22,477 nt of DNA from UBA11540 sp003445125 (lineage in GTDB: Bacteria > Bacillota > Clostridia > Oscillospirales > Ruminococcaceae): assembly GCA_937899435.1 (NCBI GenBank), contig CALBQG010000103.1, positions 1-22,477 of the forward strand. The letters run 5' to 3'. This document shows, piece after piece, positions 1 through 6,480 of this stretch. Each line of letters begins with the position of its first letter. Within the stretch, counting starts at the first letter, position 1. A model generated the notes under the pieces. The model was not told the DNA's origin, ran no database searches, and saw nothing but the letters and a program-made list of their open reading frames with translations. A program made the position numbers and the translations under genes.

Positions 1-2
1 AG

Positions 3-39
3 AGAACTCATGTTTTCACGTAACGAAAGCATGTGTTCT
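3..39. other. Imperfect hairpin at left edge
   Basis: Arms AGAAC/GTTCT, CATG/CATG and TTTC/GAAA pair around a 7-nt loop, interrupted by one T-T mismatch and one G-T pair. No T tract follows on either strand. It lies beyond the terminator of the YbaK-type gene and may belong to a gene outside the window. Its function is unknown. Confidence 0.3.
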
Positions 40-50
40 TTGACAGGCTG

Positions 51-87
51 AAAACGCTCCCGAAACAGAAAGTTTCGGGAGCGTTTT
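51..87 (-). terminator. Intrinsic terminator of the MBL-ybaK operon
   Basis: A perfect 16-bp stem (51-66 with 72-87) has a 5-nt loop, and the minus-strand arm ends in TTTT. It starts 3 nt after the YbaK-type stop codon. The A/T symmetry of the stem ends means it could also stop plus-strand transcription. Confidence 0.85.
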
Positions 88-90
88 GTA

Positions 91-567
91 TTATGCGGTT
101 TCTTTCGGCTTGCAGACGTCAACCCAACGGTGACATTCGGAAAAGCGTTCCAGCTCGGGAATCGTCAGTTCAATGGCACTGTTGGAGCTTCCGCAGGCGG
201 GAAACACGGTGTCAAAGCGCTTGAGAGACTCATCCAGAAAGATTTCCACACCGTCGTTGACGGCAAACGGGCAGACGCCTCCGACGGCGTGTCCGACAAG
301 CTGTGCCGCCTGCTCGGCGGTCATCATTTTGGCTTTGATGCCGAAAACCGCCTTGTATTTGGCGTTGTCGATTTTCACATCTCCCGCCGTGACAATCAGA
401 ACCGGCTTGTCCCCTTGCAGGAAGGACAGCGTTTTGGCAATGCGGCATTCTTCACAGTCGAGTGCCTGCGCCGCTAACGCAACGGTGGCGCTGGACGCGG
501 GAAGCACGCGGATGCGGTCGGCAATGCCGAGCGTTTGAAAGTAAGCACTGACTTTTTCGATAGACAT
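91..567 (-). CDS. YbaK/EbsC-family aminoacyl-tRNA deacylase
   Basis: This 158-residue protein is a single YbaK/EbsC-type editing domain. Family members hydrolyse mischarged Cys-tRNA(Pro) or related aminoacyl-tRNAs in the cytoplasm. The segment CRIAKTLSF carries the family's conserved lysine (Lys45), and GGVCPFAVN matches the conserved glycine/proline loop near the active site. Length is normal for a stand-alone member. The ATG is preceded by AGGAG at a usual distance. It lies 12 nt downstream of the MBL-fold hydrolase gene and probably shares its transcript, ending at the hairpin at 51-87. The substrate (Cys-tRNA(Pro) versus another tRNA) cannot be told from sequence alone. Confidence 0.88.
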   Translation of the reverse strand: MSIEKVSAYFQTLGIADRIRVLPASSATVALAAQALDCEECRIAKTLSFLQGDKPVLIVTAGDVKIDNAKYKAVFGIKAKMMTAEQAAQLVGHAVGGVCPFAVNDGVEIFLDESLKRFDTVFPACGSSNSAIELTIPELERFSECHRWVDVCKPKETA

Positions 568-579
568 TTTTTCGGCTCC

Positions 580-1254
580 TCACACGGGAATTTCTTCGTA
601 CAGTTTCGGAATGACACGGTTTTCACAGCAAAACAGTTCCGGATTCAACTCGTCAAACATCCCGAAATGCAGCGGCACCGTCTTTTTGGCGCCGACCTTT
701 GCGGCAAATCTCGCCGCGTCGGTCATGTTCATGTTGTTGCCCACCCCGTTGATCGGCAAAAACAGCACATCGACAGGTTTGCGCAGATCGGAAAAAATTT
801 CCTCGCTGTACAGCGTATCGCCGGTGATGTAATAATTTTTTTCTCCGTCGTCGATCAGCACACCGATGGCGGCATCGTCGGAATGAACGGCTTTCACGGA
901 ACGGAAACGGATGCCGTGCTCCGTCCATTCGGTGTGACGGTCAAACAGCACAAAATTGTGTACGCCCTTGAGCGGGAGCGCCGCATCATAGACCGACCGT
1001 GGGAACAGCACCGTCATCGGCTGTTCGCGTTTGAGGTAGACCGGTGCCGTGTCGGGGTCGTAATGATCCAGATGATTGTGCGTACAGATAAACACATCCG
1101 GCTGAATTTTCAAAAAACGCTCGTCGATCGGGACGCGGCGGTAGTTTTTGGGATTCACGCGCACGACGCTGTCAGAAAGATACGGATCGATCAGGATGCG
1201 GAATCCGTCTTTTTCAAACAAAAGACCGGCTTGTCCGAGCCATGTGATTTTCAT
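580..1254 (-). CDS. MBL-fold metal-dependent hydrolase (UlaG-like)
   Basis: This 224-residue protein is a compact metallo-beta-lactamase-fold hydrolase. The metal-binding motif THNHLDH is at residues 58-64 (His59, His61, Asp63, His64). It is followed by VKAVHSDD, TGDTLY and PLHFGMF, which supply the later His and Asp ligands. The N-terminus MKITWLGQAGLLFE is typical of the UlaG/UPF0173-like branch, which includes the L-ascorbate-6-phosphate lactonase. The true substrate is unknown, and no ascorbate pathway genes are nearby. The ATG has an AGGAG site, and a sigma-A-type promoter lies just upstream. The gene leads an apparent two-gene operon with the YbaK-type deacylase. Confidence 0.85.
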   Translation of the reverse strand: MKITWLGQAGLLFEKDGFRILIDPYLSDSVVRVNPKNYRRVPIDERFLKIQPDVFICTHNHLDHYDPDTAPVYLKREQPMTVLFPRSVYDAALPLKGVHNFVLFDRHTEWTEHGIRFRSVKAVHSDDAAIGVLIDDGEKNYYITGDTLYSEEIFSDLRKPVDVLFLPINGVGNNMNMTDAARFAAKVGAKKTVPLHFGMFDELNPELFCCENRVIPKLYEEIPV

Positions 1255-1277
1255 AGAAACATCTCCTTTTTATCCAT

Positions 1278-1304
1278 AGTATAACATCTGACGGTAATTG
1301 TCAA
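1278..1304 (-). promoter_or_regulatory. Sigma-A-type promoter of the MBL hydrolase operon
   Basis: On the minus strand TTGACA (1299-1304) is followed after 15 nt by TATACT (1278-1283). An overlapping TACTAT gives a 17-nt spacer. It ends about 24 nt before the start codon. Confidence 0.7.
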
Positions 1305-1325
1305 GAATAAACCTTGCAAACGAAG

Positions 1326-1353
1326 AAAAAAGAGGGCAAAAGCCCTCTTTTTT
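1326..1353 (-). terminator. Terminator of the lectin-M23/lipoprotein operon
   Basis: GAGGGC and GCCCTC pair around a 4-nt loop and are flanked by six A and six T. Read on the minus strand it is a stem followed by T6. It overlaps the first base of the lipoprotein stop codon. Its symmetry would also let it act on plus-strand transcripts. Confidence 0.85.
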
Positions 1354-1988
1354 CACAGACTGCGGCAGCTGACAAATCTGATCTGACCGGAAGCGGTGTC
1401 AACGGTCAGTTCCTTGTATACGGTGTCGGAAAAATCTCCGGCTGCGGAACAGGAAACCTTGATTCTGAGCAAATCGCCGTCAGCGGAAATGTCGTCGTCC
1501 GATGCCGCCTTCATGCGATAATTTGCCGCCGCACCGCCGGCGGGAATCCAGTACACATTTTCATCCGCCTGATAAACATCCTCACTGCTCCGAAGGTACT
1601 TCACATCAACCGAAAAATGACGGGTTACAAAGTCCTCAAATTCCCCTGCGGGATAAGCCCATCCGTTTTCATACTTCGGCAAGTCGATTTTGTATAAGGT
1701 CTGCCTTTCTTCCGGAGTTGTTACGGAATTGATGTAATCGCGATACCAAGCGTAATACATGGTTACCGGGATTTCATCGGCTTCTGTCCAATCCCCGCAA
1801 TTGATCATGATTCCGTACAACGGCATATATTCGGTATTGACGGTTTCTGCAAGGGAGGATTTTTCCTCGGAAACGAAACTCTCATCGGAAACAGTGCTGC
1901 GGTCGGTGCTGTTCGCCCCATGGGTTGTGCAGGCGCTCAGCCCGCAAAAAACGGTCATCATCAACAGAATGAAAATTTTGAATTTCAT
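1353..1988 (-). CDS. Predicted lipoprotein, function unknown
   Basis: I do not recognise the family. The 211-residue product begins with a lipoprotein signal (MKFKIFILLMM...) ending in the lipobox LSAC, with the lipidated Cys at position 20. A Ser/Thr/Glu-rich linker to about residue 50 leads to a soluble domain with many Tyr, Trp and Asp. It should be anchored on the outer face of the cytoplasmic membrane. A longer reading from a TTG at 2012 is possible, but the ATG at 1988 has a GGGGGA ribosome site and puts the signal peptide at the very N-terminus. It is the last gene of the operon headed by the lectin-M23 peptidase. A small hairpin separates it from the preceding lipoprotein gene, so it may be expressed less. 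A role linked to the peptidase is only inference. Confidence 0.75.
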   Translation of the reverse strand: MKFKIFILLMMTVFCGLSACTTHGANSTDRSTVSDESFVSEEKSSLAETVNTEYMPLYGIMINCGDWTEADEIPVTMYYAWYRDYINSVTTPEERQTLYKIDLPKYENGWAYPAGEFEDFVTRHFSVDVKYLRSSEDVYQADENVYWIPAGGAAANYRMKAASDDDISADGDLLRIKVSCSAAGDFSDTVYKELTVDTASGQIRFVSCRSL

Positions 1989-2008
1989 GGAATTCCCCCA
2001 ATTAAAAC

Positions 2009-2028
2009 GCAAAAACTTTCGTTTTTGC
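2009..2028 (-). terminator. Weak intergenic hairpin, possible attenuator
   Basis: GCAAAAAC (2009-2016) and GTTTTTGC (2021-2028) form an 8-bp stem. On the minus-strand RNA the loop is GAAA, a GNRA tetraloop, and the stem is followed by GTTTT. It lies between the two lipoprotein genes. It is AT-rich and probably leaky, so partial termination or 3'-end protection are both possible. Confidence 0.4.
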
Positions 2029-2043
2029 CGTATTTTTTACAAC

Positions 2044-3243
2044 TCATTCCACCATTTTCAGGGAGGGAATGCAGGCTTCCACTTCAACACACAGTGCCTG
2101 AAGCGCGACCTTTGAATTGGGAATCAGATCGATGCACATGATGGCTTCCGGATAAAATTGGATATAATAACGGATTCCGAGCGCAAACTTGCCGTCCGGG
2201 GTTTCAATTTGCAATGAGGAGCGTGTTACTGATGAATCATCGCCTTTATCGGAAAAATGATGTTGACTAAAAATCAGCCAATCAAGCAAGGCGCAATGAC
2301 CGTTATCGTAATATGCCATATCAACATCATCACCGTTACCGTCATTCCAGGCATCGTCATCATATTTAAAGGCTTTTAATTGTGCGATTGTTTCTCCGCC
2401 GCAAATCAGTTTATCGCCGTCAAGTTCCCACCCGTTCGGAATATCCATTGAAAAAGTGTGAAGACGAATTCCTTTATAATATTCACTCTCGTCCTCGCTT
2501 GGAGTTACGATTCTTTTTCTGTTGGCGGTAAGGCTGAACACCGCATTTTTTGTTGTCTTCAAGGTCTCGGTGATTTCGGGGTACATGGAAGTGACAGGCG
2601 TTTCGTCGGTGGTAATTTTTTTGACGATATCCACAACCTGTAAAGAGGCAAGGCAGCGCTCAAATTGAAGACACAGATTTTCAAAATCGATATCCGGATG
2701 GGGAGCTAACTCAAAGTATATCTCTCTGCGTCCGATGGAGATATCATACCGCATTCCGTCCGTCTCTATATCTTTACCAAATTTATCAAATAATACAACC
2801 TTTGAGGGGTAGCGTATGGCTGCTATGCCCAGAAGCTCGATCTCTGTAATATCTGCCAAATCACACTCAAATTCATTAACAGCGCAATATCTCATACCTT
2901 TCAAACAATCCGCTTTGTTCAGATAGGCATCATCGCACAACTCGTCGCTTATACCTATGTAAACAAACATTTGCTCGTTGAGTGTGATCCTATCATCACC
3001 TTCAAGATTCCACGAAAGCGGAATATCCATGGCATAGAATGTACACCGACCGTTGGGTCCGTTTGTACCGATAAGCACGTTTTTGGTAGCTTCGAAAGAT
3101 TCGGAAGAAGTCGAAGCGGCAGACGTTTCAGCAGTTGAAGATACCGCTTCACTGCGGCTGTCGCTGTTCTTTCCGGGGGTTGAACAGGCATTCAAGCACA
3201 GGCAGGCAACCATAACTGCAGCAAGAAAACACTTGGATTTCAT
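2044..3243 (-). CDS. Predicted lipoprotein with tandem duplicated domain
   Basis: I do not recognise the family. The 399-residue product has a lipoprotein signal with lipobox LNAC (Cys20), a Ser/Thr/Ala-rich linker to about residue 55, and two related domains. Domain 1 spans about 67-204 and domain 2 about 259-398. Each opens with an aromatic then MDIP, W and L-[ED]-GD (YAMDIPLSWNLEGDD and FSMDIPNGWELDGDK). Each closes with a Cys-containing helix of the form C..[FV]E.C[LI].SL. The pattern resembles PsbP-like or MOG1-like extracellular domains common in Clostridia, but that is inference. The start at 3243 has an AGGAGG site 7 nt upstream, which rules out the longer reading from 3273. It follows the lectin-M23 gene by 26 nt. 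Confidence 0.78.
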   Translation of the reverse strand: MKSKCFLAAVMVACLCLNACSTPGKNSDSRSEAVSSTAETSAASTSSESFEATKNVLIGTNGPNGRCTFYAMDIPLSWNLEGDDRITLNEQMFVYIGISDELCDDAYLNKADCLKGMRYCAVNEFECDLADITEIELLGIAAIRYPSKVVLFDKFGKDIETDGMRYDISIGRREIYFELAPHPDIDFENLCLQFERCLASLQVVDIVKKITTDETPVTSMYPEITETLKTTKNAVFSLTANRKRIVTPSEDESEYYKGIRLHTFSMDIPNGWELDGDKLICGGETIAQLKAFKYDDDAWNDGNGDDVDMAYYDNGHCALLDWLIFSQHHFSDKGDDSSVTRSSLQIETPDGKFALGIRYYIQFYPEAIMCIDLIPNSKVALQALCVEVEACIPSLKMVE

Positions 3244-3269
3244 ATAATACCTCCTATTTTCAATATTGT

Positions 3270-4457
3270 TCACTTTTTCATGTAACCGTACGGGATAATG
3301 GAAGCTAACGCTTTGTTCGCATCAGAAATGGTACTGTCACCGGCATATACTGTTCTCCCTCGGCGCACCTCAAAGTGCAGATGAGAACGAATGGAGTCAC
3401 GGCTTACGTTGGATTGATAACCGATAACGGTGCCTTCCTCAATATAATCTCCTACATTAAATGTGTTAGGTATATTCTTCATATGCAAGTAAATTGTGGT
3501 GACATCAAGATCCGCTACATAAATTTGAACTCTTCCGTAATTGCCGCCTTTACTAACGACTTCTCCGCCCCAGAAAGCATGAATCGCATCTCCGTCATGA
3601 ACATCCATATCCACACCGTGATGAAATTTTGCATTCTGATCAAATTCACCAAACAGATAATAAGCGACTTGCCAGCGAGCGGGTAAATCCGTTTGGTTAA
3701 ATACGGTTTTTGCAAAATTTTGAATGGTGGACAAAACCGTCTGACCTTTTTCGGTATCCAAAAAATTCATATTGTTTTCGCTTGGGCGAAAACCGCTGCC
3801 GCGATGATATTGTTCTTTGGATTTGTCATTTTTTTCGTTACTGTCGGTTTTTACGTTATAGATGGTGATTTTTGACCCGGTAAACGGGAGAGGGGCATTG
3901 TATCGCTGCATGATATCAACTGATTCAATATCGGAAGGAGGGGCAATGGGAGCTTCGCCCGGCTCATCGCCGCCGTTATCCAACTTGATCGGCAGCCAAT
4001 CCTGACTGTTATCGGTCAAACCGCCGTTATAGAAATAGACATTGCCGCCGGAATTGACGCCTTTGCCACCGGAGGTGCCGTTCTTTCCCTGATTGGCGGT
4101 CAGATATCGACCGTTGTACAGCGATTTAATCTTTATGTAACCGTTGGAACTGTCTTCAATTTCAAAATAAGCAGTTTCACTCTGAGCATACACTTGGGCG
4201 TTGACCCCTGAGATAGTGGGATTAGAGGTACCGGTATAGATATCTAACATCAATTGCGGGTTGCCCTTGCATTTCAGATAGCCTTTGTTATTTCCGCCGG
4301 ATTCCACAAAAACCCACTGTTGACAAATATCATTGTTGGCACTATTATAGAGACAAACATTAGCAAGAGAAGTAGGAGTGGTGCCGTAAACATTCAAAGA
4401 ACGGTTACGGTCTGCTCTGCATTCCAGACGATAAGTTACACCATTATCAATCGACAT
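3270..4457 (-). CDS. Ricin-lectin/M23 metalloendopeptidase, no signal peptide
   Basis: This 395-residue protein joins two domains. Residues 1 to about 160 resemble a ricin-type beta-trefoil lectin, with QxW motifs at QQW (46-48) and QDW (152-154) and repeated hydrophobic-Gly units. After a Pro/Asp-rich linker, residues about 240-370 form an M23 (LytM/lysostaphin-type) peptidase. It has HHGVD (zinc ligands His279, Asp283), YLHM (His325) and HLHF (His359, ligand His361), so the active site looks intact. M23 enzymes cut peptide cross-bridges in peptidoglycan. The protein starts directly with the lectin domain and has no signal peptide or membrane segment, so its route to the cell wall is unclear. 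AGGAG precedes the ATG, and a consensus promoter lies upstream. It heads an operon with two lipoproteins and diverges from a WYL regulator. Confidence 0.87.
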   Translation of the reverse strand: MSIDNGVTYRLECRADRNRSLNVYGTTPTSLANVCLYNSANNDICQQWVFVESGGNNKGYLKCKGNPQLMLDIYTGTSNPTISGVNAQVYAQSETAYFEIEDSSNGYIKIKSLYNGRYLTANQGKNGTSGGKGVNSGGNVYFYNGGLTDNSQDWLPIKLDNGGDEPGEAPIAPPSDIESVDIMQRYNAPLPFTGSKITIYNVKTDSNEKNDKSKEQYHRGSGFRPSENNMNFLDTEKGQTVLSTIQNFAKTVFNQTDLPARWQVAYYLFGEFDQNAKFHHGVDMDVHDGDAIHAFWGGEVVSKGGNYGRVQIYVADLDVTTIYLHMKNIPNTFNVGDYIEEGTVIGYQSNVSRDSIRSHLHFEVRRGRTVYAGDSTISDANKALASIIPYGYMKK

Positions 4458-4522
4458 AAAAATTCTCCTTTTTAAATAAGCATCAGATTTTATTGCAACT
4501 ATACAATACTATCTGTAACGCC

Positions 4523-4550
4523 ATTATAACACAATGGGAAAATTTGTCAA
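4523..4550 (-). promoter_or_regulatory. Promoter of the lectin-M23 operon
   Basis: On the minus strand a perfect TTGACA (4545-4550) is followed after 16 nt by a perfect TATAAT (4523-4528). The start site would be near 4516, leaving a leader of about 60 nt. Full consensus boxes suggest strong transcription unless repressed. Confidence 0.85.
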
Positions 4551-4566
4551 TAATAAAACTTGTCAA
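4544..4566 (+). promoter_or_regulatory. TTGTCAA direct repeat between divergent promoters
   Basis: TTGTCAA occurs at 4544-4550 and again at 4560-4566, a 16-bp period of about one and a half helical turns. The first copy covers the -35 box of the leftward promoter and the second covers the -35 box of the rightward promoter. It could be an operator shared by both genes, or simply two -35-like boxes. Binding by the WYL protein is inference. Confidence 0.4.
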
Positions 4567-4588
4567 ACGAACAAAAAAGAGGTATACT
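4560..4588 (+). promoter_or_regulatory. Promoter of the WYL regulator
   Basis: TTGTCA (4560-4565) is followed after 17 nt by TATACT (4583-4588). Its position shows that translation cannot usefully begin at the TTG at 4560, and supports the ATG at 4608 with GGGGGTGG just upstream. Confidence 0.75.
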
Positions 4589-4607
4589 CATAAAAGGGGG
4601 TGGCTGC

Positions 4608-5573
4608 ATGGCAAGGGGAGCGAATCAAAAACTGAAAATTCTCTATGTGGCGAAGATTCTGAACACGACCGACGAAGAGCATCCGATCACCTGCGAGGAA
4701 ATTCTCCGATATTTGGAGGCAAACGGGATCGAAGCAGAACGGAAAACGGTGTACAGCGACATTGAAGCACTTCAGAACTTCGGAATGGACATTGTTTTGC
4801 AGCGCGGCAAAGGGTATTTTCTGGCATCCCGCACCTTTGAACTGCCCGAACTGCGGTTGTTGGTGGATGCGGTGCAGTGTTCGCGGTTTGTGACGCAGAA
4901 AAAGACGCTGGAACTGATCGGAAAGCTGGAAACGCTGTGCGGCAAGGCGCAGGCGCAGAAGCTGAACGGACAGGTGTTTGTGTTCAACCGCATCAAGGCG
5001 ATGAACGAGAGCATTTATTATACGGTGGATGCCGTGCAGGAGGCAATCACCGACGGGAAACAGATCACCTTCCGATATTTTGATTATGCCGCCGACAAAC
5101 GCCGGGTGTTCCGCCATGACGGAAAAATCTACCGTGTCGATCCCTGCGCGTTGGTGTGGGAGGACGAAAATTACTATTTGATTGCTCGCGAGGAAGGCGT
5201 GCTGAAGCATTTCCGCGCGGATAAAATGGAAGGAATCACCGTTTGCAGTCAGGCGTGTGCAGCGCAGGAGCGGTTTGACCCCGCCGACTATGTCAAAGGC
5301 GTGTTCGGAATGTTCGGCGGCGAGAGGGAGACAGTGAAACTGTCGGTGCATAATCGGCTGGCGGGGGTGATTCTGGATCGCTTCGGCAAGGAAATCACGC
5401 TGATCCCGCAGGACGACGAGCATTTCACGGTGTTGGTCAATGTGGCGGTCAGTCCGCAGTTTTATTCCTGGGTGGCAGGCTTGACCGATCAGGCAAAAAT
5501 CCTTTCTCCGCAATCGGTGAAAGAGGGAATGAAAGCGTTTCTGGAGGCGGGATTGAAGCAATATCAATCTTGA
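4608..5573 (+). CDS. WYL-domain transcriptional regulator
   Basis: This 321-residue cytoplasmic regulator has an N-terminal winged helix-turn-helix (about residues 8-65: LKILYVAKIL, ITCEEILRYL, AERKTVYSDIEAL). A WYL domain follows from about 140, with YRVDPCALVWEDENYYLIARE at its core; the eponymous WYL reads YYL here. A C-terminal extension (about 230-310) is of the WCX kind. WYL proteins sense ligands, sometimes nucleic acids or nucleotides, and often control stress, defence or carbon genes. A longer reading from the TTG at 4560 overlaps the promoter, so I chose the ATG at 4608. It diverges from the lectin-M23 operon, its most likely regulatory target besides itself. No terminator separates it from the following mrp gene. 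Confidence 0.88.
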   Translation: MARGANQKLKILYVAKILNTTDEEHPITCEEILRYLEANGIEAERKTVYSDIEALQNFGMDIVLQRGKGYFLASRTFELPELRLLVDAVQCSRFVTQKKTLELIGKLETLCGKAQAQKLNGQVFVFNRIKAMNESIYYTVDAVQEAITDGKQITFRYFDYAADKRRVFRHDGKIYRVDPCALVWEDENYYLIAREEGVLKHFRADKMEGITVCSQACAAQERFDPADYVKGVFGMFGGERETVKLSVHNRLAGVILDRFGKEITLIPQDDEHFTVLVNVAVSPQFYSWVAGLTDQAKILSPQSVKEGMKAFLEAGLKQYQS

Positions 5574-5598
5574 CAATCAGATGAATTAGTTTTATAAT
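5570..5598 (+). promoter_or_regulatory. Promoter of the mrp-asnS operon
   Basis: A perfect TTGACA (5570-5575) and a perfect TATAAT (5593-5598) are separated by 17 nt. The -35 box overlaps the stop codon of the WYL gene. Strong constitutive expression is expected. Confidence 0.85.
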
Positions 5599-5633
5599 AG
5601 GATTTTAAGAAAGCTTCCGAAAGGATGAAAGAT

Positions 5634-6479
5634 ATGAGCGAATGTACCCACGATTGTTCTTCTTGCGGTCAGGCGTGCTCTTCACAGCAGAAACAGCAGG
5701 AAGGCTTCGGAGAAAAACTGAATGAATACAGCCACGTCCGCCGCGTGATCGGTGTGGTCAGCGGAAAGGGCGGCGTGGGCAAAAGCCTGGTGACGTCGCT
5801 TCTGGCGGTGCTGATGAACCGCCGGGATTATCGCACGGCGATTCTGGATGCCGATGTCACGGGACCGTCGATCCCGAAGGTGTTCGGCTTGAATCACGAA
5901 AAGGCGCAGGTCGATGAAACGGGCATCCAACCCGTGAAATCCAAACTGGGAATCGATATCATGTCGGTCAATCTTCTGCTGCCGGATGAGAGCGACCCGG
6001 TGGTCTGGCGCGGACCGGTGATTTCCGGCGTGGTCAAACAGTTCTGGACCGATGTGTTCTGGGACGATGTGGACTATATGTTTGTGGATATGCCTCCGGG
6101 AACCGGCGACGTGCCGCTGACGGTGTTCCAGTCCATTCCGCTGGACGGAATCGTTGTGGTGACCAGCCCGCAGGAGCTGGTGTCCATGATCGTGGAAAAG
6201 GCGGTGCGCATGGCGCGCATGATGAACATTCCGATTCTCGGTTTGGTTGAGAATATGAGCTATGTCAAGTGCCCCGATTGCGGAAAAGAAATCAAACTGT
6301 ACGGCGAAAGCCATATCGAAGAGATCGCCAAGACCAACGGCTTGGAGGTTCTCGGAAAATTGCCGATCGACCCGTTGCTCGCCCGCCAGTGCGACGCGGG
6401 AACCATTGAACTGTTCGAGGGCGATTGGCTGGACGGCGCCGTGACAAAACTGGAAAGTCTGAAAACAACGGAGGAATAA
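5634..6479 (+). CDS. mrp: Mrp/NBP35-family Fe-S carrier ATPase
   Basis: This 281-residue P-loop ATPase belongs to the Mrp/ApbC/NBP35 family, which carries iron-sulfur clusters to target proteins. The deviant Walker A motif GKGGVGKS is at residues 44-51. MPPGTGDVP (about 153-161) is the family signature, and CPDC (Cys213, Cys216) is the cluster-bridging pair at the dimer interface. An N-terminal cysteine cluster (Cys4, Cys8, Cys11, Cys15) recalls the extra ferredoxin-like motif of NBP35 but with tighter spacing. An ATG at 5625 is also in frame, but its AAAGG would sit directly against it, whereas 5634 has better spacing. It precedes asnS with one intervening base. The serine ammonia-lyase elsewhere in the window is one possible Fe-S client type. 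Confidence 0.9.
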   Translation: MSECTHDCSSCGQACSSQQKQQEGFGEKLNEYSHVRRVIGVVSGKGGVGKSLVTSLLAVLMNRRDYRTAILDADVTGPSIPKVFGLNHEKAQVDETGIQPVKSKLGIDIMSVNLLLPDESDPVVWRGPVISGVVKQFWTDVFWDDVDYMFVDMPPGTGDVPLTVFQSIPLDGIVVVTSPQELVSMIVEKAVRMARMMNIPILGLVENMSYVKCPDCGKEIKLYGESHIEEIAKTNGLEVLGKLPIDPLLARQCDAGTIELFEGDWLDGAVTKLESLKTTEE

Positions 6480-6480
6480 A

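Noticed and set aside
4563..5576. 337-codon minus frame exactly opposite the WYL gene
   Set aside because: It is the same length as the long WYL reading, but the plus strand has clear helix-turn-helix and WYL motifs plus a promoter and ribosome site.
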